The notes under the pieces: generated by a model
The model's database searches: none
What the model was told of the DNA's origin: nothing
Seen by the model: only the letters and a program-made list of their open reading frames with translations
Made by a program: the position numbers and the translations under genes
In this document: positions 7,993-14,000 of the stretch, piece after piece
Layout: each line of letters begins with the position of its first letter
Position numbering within the stretch: the stretch's first letter is position 1
Origin: Caryophanales bacterium
GTDB taxonomy: Bacteria; Bacillota_I; Bacilli_A; RF39; UBA660
Reading direction: 5' to 3'
Length of the DNA stretch: 21,868 nucleotides
Assembly (NCBI GenBank): GCA_016291895.1
Contig: JAEEZO010000038.1
Coordinates: 1-21,868, forward strand

Positions 7993-9504
7993 ATGAATGG
8001 AGAAGATAAAAAGAATGTCTTAATATCAATTTTTTTAGTAATAATTATTATTGGTTGTATATTTGGTATTATTTTTATTAATAAAAGTGATAAAAAAGAA
8101 GAAGATAAAGAAGAAAATATTCCTACAGAAACCATTAATCTTTCTTTAGAAAAAGATGAAGAATATCAATTAAATTTTAGTGAAAATAATTTAATTTATA
8201 TTAGTGAAAATAATAATATAGCATCGGTATCTAATACTGGATTAATTAAAGCCATAAATGAAGGAAATACTATTATTAGAGGACAATATGATAATAAAGA
8301 TCGTTATATTGTCAACGTTGAAGTAAAAGATACAAAAAAGATTGAAGAAATCGAAATAGACAAAATTGAATTAAATAAAGAGAATATAAGTTTATATGTA
8401 TCGAATAAATATACTTTAAAAGTAACAATAACTCCTAGTAATGCTACTAATAAGAAAATAGAGTGGAATAGTTCTAATTCTAGTATTGCCACAGTTAATA
8501 ATGGAGTTATTACTGGTAAAAAAGTAGGAAATACTACAATAACAGCAAAATCTAAAAATGGTAAGATTGCAACTTGCAAAGTCAAAGTTATAGATAAACC
8601 CAAAGAAGAAATATTAATAAAAAGCATATCACTTAATTTTAAAAAAATAAATGTCGCTAAAGGAACAAAAGTTAATCTTGTTCCAACAATTGAGCCATCT
8701 AATGCTACCAATAAGAAATTAACATGGACAAGTTCTAATGATAAGATAGCTACTGTAGATGAAAATGGAAAAGTAACAACTAAAAGTAAAGGTAATGTTA
8801 TAATTACTGTTAAATCAGCAAATGGTATAAAAGCAACAACAACTATTAATGTTAAAAATAGTACATATAAAAAAACTGCCATTTTCTTTGGTGATTCAAT
8901 AACATATGGTTCACGTGGAACCCCAAAAGGTTATTCATGGGCTAATTATATTGGTGATAAGTATGATTTGAAATCATCAACTAATGCTGGAAAATCAGGA
9001 TGGCTTATTTCAAATGCTCTCAAAAAGAAATGGATTGTTGATAATGTTAAAACATATGCAGGTAAAAAATATGATTATGTTATTATGCATGGAGGAACAA
9101 ATGATATTTCAAGAGGTGTCAAATTAGGAACATATAAAGCAAATGATTTCTCTGGAAATTATGATACAAATACTTTTTTGGGTGGTTTAGAATACTATAT
9201 CTATACAGTAAAAAAACAATGGCCAAAGGCAAAAATAGGATATATAATTAATTATCAAACTCCTAATTCTAATCAAAATAGAGCTACTTTATCACCTAAA
9301 TATTATAAAAAGATGAAAGAAGTATTAAAAAAATGGGATGTTAAATACATCGATTTATACTTTGGAAAAGCATCTAACGGAAAAACATATAGTGATATAT
9401 TAAAAGTAAATACAAAAGTATATTTACCAGATAATCTTCATTTAAATGCTGATGGATATAAACTAATTTCACCATATATTTATAAATGGATGAATACTTT
9501 ATAA
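7993..9504 (+). CDS. Membrane-anchored SGNH/GDSL hydrolase with Big_2-type Ig domains
   Basis: A likely cell-surface esterase or lipase of the SGNH fold. The 503-residue product has an N-terminal membrane anchor (about residues 9-29) and a charged K/E-rich linker. Three Ig-like modules follow (about 47-112, 118-200 and 207-287), with hallmarks such as TPSNATNKKIEWNSSNSSIA and SSNDKIATVDENGKVTTKSKGN. The C-terminal SGNH domain covers about 293-503. Catalytic residues are visible: Ser302 in FFGDSIT (block I), Asn370 in HGGTNDI (block III), and Asp480 and His483 in LPDNLHLN (block V). The SD GAAGGG precedes the ATG. It has its own promoter and terminator, so it is monocistronic. The substrate is unknown; removal of acetyl groups from wall or capsular glycans is a guess. 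The second and third Ig modules are clearly related to each other. Confidence 0.9.
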   Translation: MNGEDKKNVLISIFLVIIIIGCIFGIIFINKSDKKEEDKEENIPTETINLSLEKDEEYQLNFSENNLIYISENNNIASVSNTGLIKAINEGNTIIRGQYDNKDRYIVNVEVKDTKKIEEIEIDKIELNKENISLYVSNKYTLKVTITPSNATNKKIEWNSSNSSIATVNNGVITGKKVGNTTITAKSKNGKIATCKVKVIDKPKEEILIKSISLNFKKINVAKGTKVNLVPTIEPSNATNKKLTWTSSNDKIATVDENGKVTTKSKGNVIITVKSANGIKATTTINVKNSTYKKTAIFFGDSITYGSRGTPKGYSWANYIGDKYDLKSSTNAGKSGWLISNALKKKWIVDNVKTYAGKKYDYVIMHGGTNDISRGVKLGTYKANDFSGNYDTNTFLGGLEYYIYTVKKQWPKAKIGYIINYQTPNSNQNRATLSPKYYKKMKEVLKKWDVKYIDLYFGKASNGKTYSDILKVNTKVYLPDNLHLNADGYKLISPYIYKWMNTL

Positions 9505-9517
9505 TAAAATAATAAAT

Positions 9518-9543
9518 GGATATTCAAAACAGAATATCTTTTT
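9518..9543 (+). terminator. Probable intrinsic terminator after the SGNH hydrolase
   Basis: A 7-bp stem, GATATTC (9519-9525) with GAATATC (9532-9538), plus one G-U pair closes a 6-base loop and is followed by TTTTT. Confidence 0.7.
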
Positions 9544-9561
9544 ATTATAAAGACCTGAAAC

Positions 9562-9591
9562 TTGAAAAAAAACCCAATTTTATGATATAAT
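9562..9591 (+). promoter_or_regulatory. SigA-type promoter of the HD-domain gene
   Basis: TTGAAA (9562-9567), an 18-base spacer and a perfect TATAAT (9586-9591) with an extended -10 (TGA at 9583-9585). The 5' UTR would be about 25 bases. Confidence 0.75.
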
Positions 9592-9622
9592 ATGCATGTT
9601 TTATTTCAAATAGGAGGATTTA

Positions 9623-10624
9623 ATGAATAAAAACGAATTAAATCTAGATAAAGTATATATTGACTATATAAAGAAAAGATTAGATGGAATGGGGTATCAT
9701 TTCATTTCTTTAATAATTGATAAAATGGTAAGTTTTATTGAATGTTCTTTCGTTGATATTCAAATAATATTAAATAGTAAAAGTATTAATGATGAAAAGA
9801 TAACGAAAGACTTTATTGATATGTTAAGAGTAATGGAAAGAAAGTTTCTTCATATGTTACAAGTTATCGATATTGCTATTAATTTATCAGAAGTTAATCA
9901 TTATGAATCATATAGACAAATTGCAAATATTTTAGTTGCTACTTTTCATGATTTTGGAAGAATATTAGAAATTCATAAAGTAGGAACAAAAATGGGTAGT
10001 AATAAAGTTAATCATACAACGTTAGGTTTGAGTTATTTATTTGATGATTCAATGGAAAGAGAAAGAATTAAAGAATATCTATCAGAAGAATTATATTTAA
10101 TATATCGTGATCTTATATATACAGGAATTGAATATCATGGTACAAAAGATGTTCCTTATGGTATTTTATCTCCGCTTGCTACCTCCGTTGTAAAAGATAT
10201 TCGTGATGCTGATAAGTTAGCGGTTATGTCATCATTTGTTGATCCTAATACCGATATGGATACGGTTTTTCATATGCCATTTGAAGAACTTGCGCAAATA
10301 CCTATACATGATGTAACACTAAAAGAAATTATGAGTCATAAACAAATAGATCGTTCTAACAAAGATGTACCATATGATAAAATGAGACAATTTATATCTC
10401 ATATCGGTTTTATATATGATATTAATTCACCATTATTATATGATTATTTATATTTAACACATTGGGTAGAAAGATATATTGGTCATGTAAGAAACTATTT
10501 AAGAGATGAAAATCAAGATAAAATGTATGAAATAGAAGCAGAATGTCTTGATTTCTTACGAAAAAAGCAGTCACATAACATTAATGCTGGGAAATTGGGA
10601 TATAAAGTATTCCAAAAGAAATAA
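9623..10624 (+). CDS. HD-domain phosphohydrolase of unknown substrate
   Basis: The 333-residue soluble protein has no signal peptide or membrane segment. Metal-binding residues of an HD fold can be followed in order: His77 (RKFLHML), the HD doublet His109-Asp110 (ATFHDFGR), His131 (NHTTLGLSYL), His172 (EYHG) and Asp195 in DIRDADKLAV. HD proteins of this type hydrolyse phosphomonoesters, phosphodiesters or nucleotides; the sequence does not say which. There is no GYP motif and no RelA/SpoT synthetase part. The C-terminal third after the HD core is helical and unassigned. The SD AGGAGG is perfect. No terminator is visible between its stop and the next gene, so read-through into the HAD gene is possible. 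Confidence 0.82.
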   Translation: MNKNELNLDKVYIDYIKKRLDGMGYHFISLIIDKMVSFIECSFVDIQIILNSKSINDEKITKDFIDMLRVMERKFLHMLQVIDIAINLSEVNHYESYRQIANILVATFHDFGRILEIHKVGTKMGSNKVNHTTLGLSYLFDDSMERERIKEYLSEELYLIYRDLIYTGIEYHGTKDVPYGILSPLATSVVKDIRDADKLAVMSSFVDPNTDMDTVFHMPFEELAQIPIHDVTLKEIMSHKQIDRSNKDVPYDKMRQFISHIGFIYDINSPLLYDYLYLTHWVERYIGHVRNYLRDENQDKMYEIEAECLDFLRKKQSHNINAGKLGYKVFQKK

Positions 10625-10634
10625 TAGACAATAT

Positions 10635-10663
10635 TTGACATATCTTTAAAAATATGATATAAT
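10635..10663 (+). promoter_or_regulatory. Upstream promoter (P1) of the HAD phosphatase gene
   Basis: Perfect TTGACA (10635-10640), a 17-base spacer and perfect TATAAT (10658-10663) with an extended -10 TGA. It is the best consensus promoter in the window and lies 11 bases after the HD gene stop. Confidence 0.9.
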
Positions 10664-10698
10664 GTGCACAGTTCAATGATGGTAAGTGGCAAAAAACA

Positions 10699-10727
10699 TT
10701 GACATATAAAAAAAGATATGTTATAAG
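10699..10727 (+). promoter_or_regulatory. Downstream promoter (P2) of the HAD phosphatase gene
   Basis: TTGACA (10699-10704), a 17-base spacer and TATAAG (10722-10727) with an extended -10 (TGT at 10719-10721). It repeats P1 closely, exactly 64 bases downstream, with both elements beginning TTGACATAT. The P2 transcript would have a UTR of about 28 bases and the P1 transcript about 93. Confidence 0.65.
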
Positions 10728-10762
10728 AAGATTTATATAATTTCTTTAGGGAGGATATGGTT

Positions 10763-11632
10763 ATGAATAGTTTACAAATTAATGCTTTAAAACAAGCTGA
10801 ATTTATTAACAATGTTTATAATGCTGCCATTAGTGGTGAGCCATTTAGAATTATCTGTATTGATATTGATAATACTATCGTTAACGAAAAACAAGTTAAA
10901 GATAGACAAATAATGACATTCGCCAAAGATGAATTTGATGAAGTAAATCGTCGTATCGAAGAAGCAAGAAATAGTTCTAATACGGATGATTCACGTATTG
11001 CACAGGAAGCTTATTTCGATTTAGTTGATCGTGTACTTGAAGAAGTAGATCCAAAATTTATGGGAAGAATTAATTATGATGAAATATATCAAACATGTAA
11101 TTTCTTTCCAAGAAGTATTGACTACATTCGTGAGTTATTAAATACAAGAAGAAAGAATGACTTCGTTATTTTAGTATCACACTATAATGTAGATCGTGAA
11201 TATGTAAGTAAAATTAATACAATGTTAAATGTATTTCCAAATATTGATGGTATTTTCTTACCAAAGTTCCATCAATTACAATATGGAATGCCTAATAGAA
11301 AAACTACAAGTAAGATTGAATTTATGAAAAATATTTTGGATGTTCCAAGTTTTTATCCTAGATTACTTGAAGTATGTCCAAATTTAATGAGTCATCTATA
11401 TTTAATTGATGATAGTCAATCAGTTCTTAAAGATGCTGTTCTTCATGGAGCAAATATTATTCCATTCTTACCAGGATATGATCCAACAAAACTTGGTAAA
11501 ACAAATTTATTTGATGGTGCTATATCATCAGCTGGATGCTTAATTGATCTACAAAGAAGAAGTGTTGAAGAAGCTATTCAATATCATAAAGAACATCCAT
11601 CAATTTTAGATGTTATAAGAAGTAAAAAATAA
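10763..11632 (+). CDS. HAD-superfamily hydrolase, function unknown
   Basis: The 289-residue soluble protein carries the haloacid dehalogenase-like phosphatase motifs. Motif I is CIDIDNTIV with nucleophile Asp34 and acid/base Asp36. Motif II is probably VILVSHYN (Ser139). A basic residue in the MPNRKTTSK segment may serve as motif III. Motif IV is LIDDSQSVLKDAVLHGA (Asp216, Asp217). A helical insert (about residues 45-110) after motif I looks like a C1-type cap. The substrate cannot be named; the layout resembles 5'(3')-nucleotidase-like HADs only loosely. The ATG at 10763 is chosen over 10757 because GGGAGG ends 8 bases before 10763 but only 2 bases before 10757. Adjacency to an HD phosphohydrolase suggests a shared phosphate or nucleotide theme, by inference only. 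Confidence 0.82.
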   Translation: MNSLQINALKQAEFINNVYNAAISGEPFRIICIDIDNTIVNEKQVKDRQIMTFAKDEFDEVNRRIEEARNSSNTDDSRIAQEAYFDLVDRVLEEVDPKFMGRINYDEIYQTCNFFPRSIDYIRELLNTRRKNDFVILVSHYNVDREYVSKINTMLNVFPNIDGIFLPKFHQLQYGMPNRKTTSKIEFMKNILDVPSFYPRLLEVCPNLMSHLYLIDDSQSVLKDAVLHGANIIPFLPGYDPTKLGKTNLFDGAISSAGCLIDLQRRSVEEAIQYHKEHPSILDVIRSKK

Positions 11633-11637
11633 ATAAT

Positions 11638-11666
11638 AAAACTCTAATTAATTATTAGAGTTTTTT
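11638..11666 (+). terminator. Intrinsic terminator of the HAD gene
   Basis: An 11-bp stem, AAAACTCTAAT (11638-11648) with ATTAGAGTTTT (11654-11664), closes a 5-base loop, with T residues through 11666. Confidence 0.9.
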
Positions 11667-11668
11667 AT

Positions 11669-11697
11669 TTGTCAAAAAAATATATAAATGTTATAAT
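11669..11697 (+). promoter_or_regulatory. SigA-type promoter of the paralogue pair
   Basis: TTGTCA (11669-11674), a 17-base spacer and TATAAT (11692-11697) with an extended -10 (TGT at 11689-11691). It starts 3 bases after the preceding terminator and leaves a UTR of about 16 bases. Confidence 0.82.
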
Positions 11698-11719
11698 AAA
11701 GAAGTTTTTTGGGGGTTAT

Positions 11720-12166
11720 ATGAAATTAATTGAATATAATTCTTTATATGGCTATTTGGGTGATAACATTGAAAAAAAAGTACAAAATATTATGTATTAT
11801 ATTGAATTTATTGATAATAGATATGTTGCTAAATTTGGAAAAGTAGACGTGTTATTTGATAAAGATGATTTAGCTTTATTGCATTCTTATTATAATAGTC
11901 AAGATAAATTAGATTATGTTGAGATTAACGATTCTGATGAATTAATTATCATGCAATCATTAAAAACAGTTTGTGCGTATTGTTTTGTTAATAATAGATT
12001 AAATGATTATGATAAATTAGCTTCCAATATTTTGGATAATATACAAGGTTTTTTAGATAGAGTAAGAGTATATGGTGGTTTTATTAATGATGGACAGCTT
12101 GATACATATAATTTAATTACTTTTGTACTTAATTATTTAGAAACCCACAAGGTCTTGGTAAAATAA
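11720..12166 (+). CDS. Hypothetical protein, short member of a local paralogue pair
   Basis: I do not recognise this 148-residue protein. It has no signal peptide, no membrane segment and no catalytic motif; it is acidic and predicted mixed alpha/beta then helical. Its last 75 residues align without gaps to the last 75 of the next gene, at about 22 identities by hand count. Shared positions include the SLKTVCAYCFVNN / SFEIICAICIINK core, the segment FLDRVRVYGGFI / FLERIKLNGEFI, and the terminal KVLVK / KILIK. The ATG at 11720 is chosen because GGGGGTT lies just upstream and an upstream in-frame TTG coincides with the promoter -35. It is the first gene of a two-gene operon. Confidence 0.75.
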   Translation: MKLIEYNSLYGYLGDNIEKKVQNIMYYIEFIDNRYVAKFGKVDVLFDKDDLALLHSYYNSQDKLDYVEINDSDELIIMQSLKTVCAYCFVNNRLNDYDKLASNILDNIQGFLDRVRVYGGFINDGQLDTYNLITFVLNYLETHKVLVK

Positions 12167-12167
12167 T

Positions 12168-12866
12168 ATGAAGAATAGTATGAATAAAGTAAATTATTAT
12201 TATAATTGTCTAATGGAATACGCTAACTTTCTTTTTCCTGATAAGAATATAAAATCATTATCATCTAATAAAACCCCAATAAAAAAGATTCTTTTAGAGA
12301 TAATTGAAAATAATAATGAATATTTATTAACAAAGTCATATATGTATTATTTAATATTGGATTCAATGTGTATTTATAAAAATATATTTTATGATTATTT
12401 TAGGGATAATTTATATCAACTATTAGTTAATATAACTCTCGGTGAAAAGCATCTAATTAGAGATTTAATAAGTTATATCAATGTTATAGAGACTGGTTAT
12501 CATTTATATTTTCGTTTTTCTGAAACAGAAACTAAGCGAGTTAGATATTTATTAGATAAAGACATTAACAAGATATTAAATGATTATCATAATAGTATAA
12601 TAAGACTAGAAGTTAATTCTCATTTTGAGAGCGAAGATTATCGAATTGTAATAAATTCGTTTGAAATAATATGTGCAATATGTATCATAAATAAAAATTA
12701 TGATGAGTATAACTCGATAGTAGAAAATATTTTTAATGATTTAGATAGCTTTTTAGAACGAATAAAATTAAATGGGGAATTTATTATTTTTCAAGAAATT
12801 AATCTTAATAAATTGATAATGAGTGTTAAATGTGTTCTTAATAATAAAAAAATATTAATAAAATAA
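12168..12866 (+). CDS. Hypothetical protein, long member of a local paralogue pair
   Basis: I do not recognise this 232-residue protein. Its C-terminal half is homologous to nearly the whole preceding protein: DKDINKILNDYHNS resembles DKDDLALLHSYYNS, followed by the shared 75-residue C-terminal block. The extra N-terminal hundred residues are helical and rich in Tyr, Asn and Ile, with no obvious membrane segment. The start is one base after the upstream stop codon, so translation is probably coupled. An ATG at 12180 is an alternative start, as the SD is weak (AAGG and TTGG 12-20 bases upstream). A gene duplication followed by loss or gain of the N-terminal part is the simplest history. Confidence 0.72.
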   Translation: MKNSMNKVNYYYNCLMEYANFLFPDKNIKSLSSNKTPIKKILLEIIENNNEYLLTKSYMYYLILDSMCIYKNIFYDYFRDNLYQLLVNITLGEKHLIRDLISYINVIETGYHLYFRFSETETKRVRYLLDKDINKILNDYHNSIIRLEVNSHFESEDYRIVINSFEIICAICIINKNYDEYNSIVENIFNDLDSFLERIKLNGEFIIFQEINLNKLIMSVKCVLNNKKILIK

Positions 12867-12898
12867 AGATTATTATGAGAATAATAATTTTTTTTTTT
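12865..12898 (+). terminator. Intrinsic terminator of the paralogue pair
   Basis: The stem AAGATTATTAT (12866-12876, one G-U pair) with ATAATAATTTT (12881-12891) has a GAGA loop and a long T run to 12898. Its 5' arm is part of a 16-bp sequence repeated in the terminator at 15347. Confidence 0.85.
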
Positions 12899-12903
12899 AA
12901 TAA

Positions 12904-12931
12904 TTGTAAAGAATGTAACGTTAATTATAAT
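12904..12931 (+). promoter_or_regulatory. Candidate upstream promoter of the small-helical/zinc-ribbon operon
   Basis: TTGTAA (12904-12909), a 16-base spacer and TATAAT (12926-12931). An 8-base palindrome TAACGTTA (12916-12923) lies in the spacer and could be an operator. Confidence 0.45.
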
Positions 12932-12954
12932 GCTACAAGCCTGTGAATTATAGC

Positions 12955-12982
12955 TTTATTTTGTATTTATCTATGATATAAT
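12955..12982 (+). promoter_or_regulatory. Main candidate promoter of the small-helical/zinc-ribbon operon
   Basis: Perfect TATAAT (12977-12982) with an extended -10 (TGA at 12974-12976). The -35 is poor (TTTATT at 12955-12960, 16-base spacer). Transcription would start near 12989, about 19 bases before the ATG at 13008. Confidence 0.65.
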
Positions 12983-13007
12983 TAGTATGTATAAAGTAGG
13001 TGAAATA

Positions 13008-13316
13008 ATGGAACAAAAATTTGTTAAAGTCAATATTGAAAGTTTAGTATCTACGAAAAAACTAATTGATGCTAGTTTTAGTGATTTGTTGTCATTGTTA
13101 AAAAGATACAAGAAGATGGTTGATAACACTAAAAAGATTTATAATACAGAAACTGGTGAATTATATCGTAAATATACAAATGCTTTTCTTGATTGCTTTG
13201 AAAAATATCTTAATAAGTATTTTAAAAGTCACGTTGATGAATTAAATTTTATTATTAAAGAATATGATGATACATATGAGTTTATTGAAGCTTCTACTAC
13301 AGGAGGTAATAAATGA
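13008..13316 (+). CDS. Small helical protein, possibly WXG100/ESX-like (first gene of operon)
   Basis: A 102-residue protein with no signal peptide or membrane segment. It is predicted as two long helices joined near residues 46-50 (YNTETGELY), the size and hairpin layout of WXG100 proteins. The canonical Trp is absent, and Tyr occupies the turn. The C-terminal region contains Y-E-F-I-E, matching the YxxxD/E secretion signal of type VII substrates, though this pattern is short and may be chance. The ATG at 13008 is chosen over 12987 because AGGTGA precedes it and the predicted transcript starts about 12989. Its TGA stop overlaps the next ATG by 4 bases (ATGA). Membership of the family is a structural guess, not a match I can prove. 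Confidence 0.7.
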   Translation: MEQKFVKVNIESLVSTKKLIDASFSDLLSLLKRYKKMVDNTKKIYNTETGELYRKYTNAFLDCFEKYLNKYFKSHVDELNFIIKEYDDTYEFIEASTTGGNK

Positions 13317-13624
13317 AAAAGATATATTTAGGAGAAATTGAACAAGCAGGTAATGATTTAATAAATTTTTCCAAAAATGATATTAATAATAAAATAGAAG
13401 AATTAAAAGAATTACCTAGGAAATTTGTTTGGGAAACACCTACATCAAATAGTTATATTGAGATGTATGAAAATATGATTAATAAAATTTCAAATATAAA
13501 CAACGACTTAATTAAATTAGCAGAATTTTTATTGATGGCTGATAGCGATTATAGCGAATCGAATAATAAAATTACAAAAGCTTATGATGATTTTATAGAA
13601 AATTTTGAAGAGGAGAATAAATAA
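13313..13624 (+). CDS. Small helical WXG100-like protein (second gene of operon)
   Basis: A 103-residue protein with no signal peptide. The central segment FVWETPTSNSYIEMYENMI puts a Trp in a predicted turn between two helices, followed by small and Ser residues and an aromatic. A second helix follows (NINNDLIKLAEFLLMADSDY). This fits the WXG100 pattern (W-x-[GST] turn, then aromatic, then a Leu-rich helix ending with A..Y) better than either neighbour. WXG100 proteins are dimeric helical hairpins exported by type VII secretion or used as partner chaperones. No EssC/YukAB secretion gene is in this window. The start overlaps the upstream stop (ATGA), and GGAGG lies a few bases before it. Confidence 0.72.
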   Translation: MKKIYLGEIEQAGNDLINFSKNDINNKIEELKELPRKFVWETPTSNSYIEMYENMINKISNINNDLIKLAEFLLMADSDYSESNNKITKAYDDFIENFEEENK

Positions 13625-13625
13625 T

Positions 13626-14000
13626 ATGGGATGTAATAAAGATTATGATTGTCTAAAACTAGCAAATGAAACATATCCTTCTTTACAAAGCGAAATATTT
13701 TCATCATTATCAACTGTGTCATCACAAATAAATGGAATAGGTAGTAAACTAATGGGACTTTCGATTCCTAATGATTCTTTAGGTGAAAGAATTAAATCGC
13801 GAATTGGTGATATTTGTTCTTATCTAAATAATGATAATGAAATAATAGATAATTTAATTAATAGTGTAAATAAGTTCGTTGATGAAAAAGAAATTGAGCA
13901 TAAGGATCATTACGACAAATGGAAGGCGCAACAACAACGTACTGATAAACCTGAGCCAGTAGATAATACAGCACCAGAAGAAGTGGTGAATTATGAATAA
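13626..14000 (+). CDS. Small helical hypothetical protein (third gene of operon)
   Basis: A 124-residue protein that I do not recognise. Residues 10-95 are predicted amphipathic helices rich in Ser, Leu, Ile and Asn (SLSTVSSQINGIGSKLMGL, then a turn SIPNDSLGERI). A charged tail follows, ending in a Pro/Glu-rich segment (TDKPEPVDNTAPEE). The helix-turn-helix layout again recalls ESX/LXG-type helical partners, but no WXG motif is present (the only Trp is in the tail). The ATG at 13626 has AGGAG 10 bases upstream; an earlier in-frame TTG at 13605 lies inside the previous gene and is disfavoured. The gene overlaps the zinc-ribbon gene by 8 bases. Confidence 0.7.
   Translation: MGCNKDYDCLKLANETYPSLQSEIFSSLSTVSSQINGIGSKLMGLSIPNDSLGERIKSRIGDICSYLNNDNEIIDNLINSVNKFVDEKEIEHKDHYDKWKAQQQRTDKPEPVDNTAPEEVVNYE

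Noticed and set aside
7914..8135. Minus-strand ORF of 73 codons across the recD2 terminator
   Set aside because: Shadow of the SGNH gene 5' end, low-complexity product, no regulatory signals.
8304..8882. Minus-strand ORF of 192 codons
   Set aside because: It is antisense to the Ig repeats of the SGNH gene and hydrophobic only because it reads Lys/Asn/Thr-rich codons backwards; no SD or promoter.
10664..10762. Riboswitch or T-box leader before the HAD gene
   Set aside because: Only one small hairpin and no T-box or terminator/antiterminator pair; a second promoter explains the region better.
10513..10812. Minus-strand ORF of 99 codons
   Set aside because: It overlaps the HD gene end and both strong plus-strand promoters; no SD or promoter of its own.
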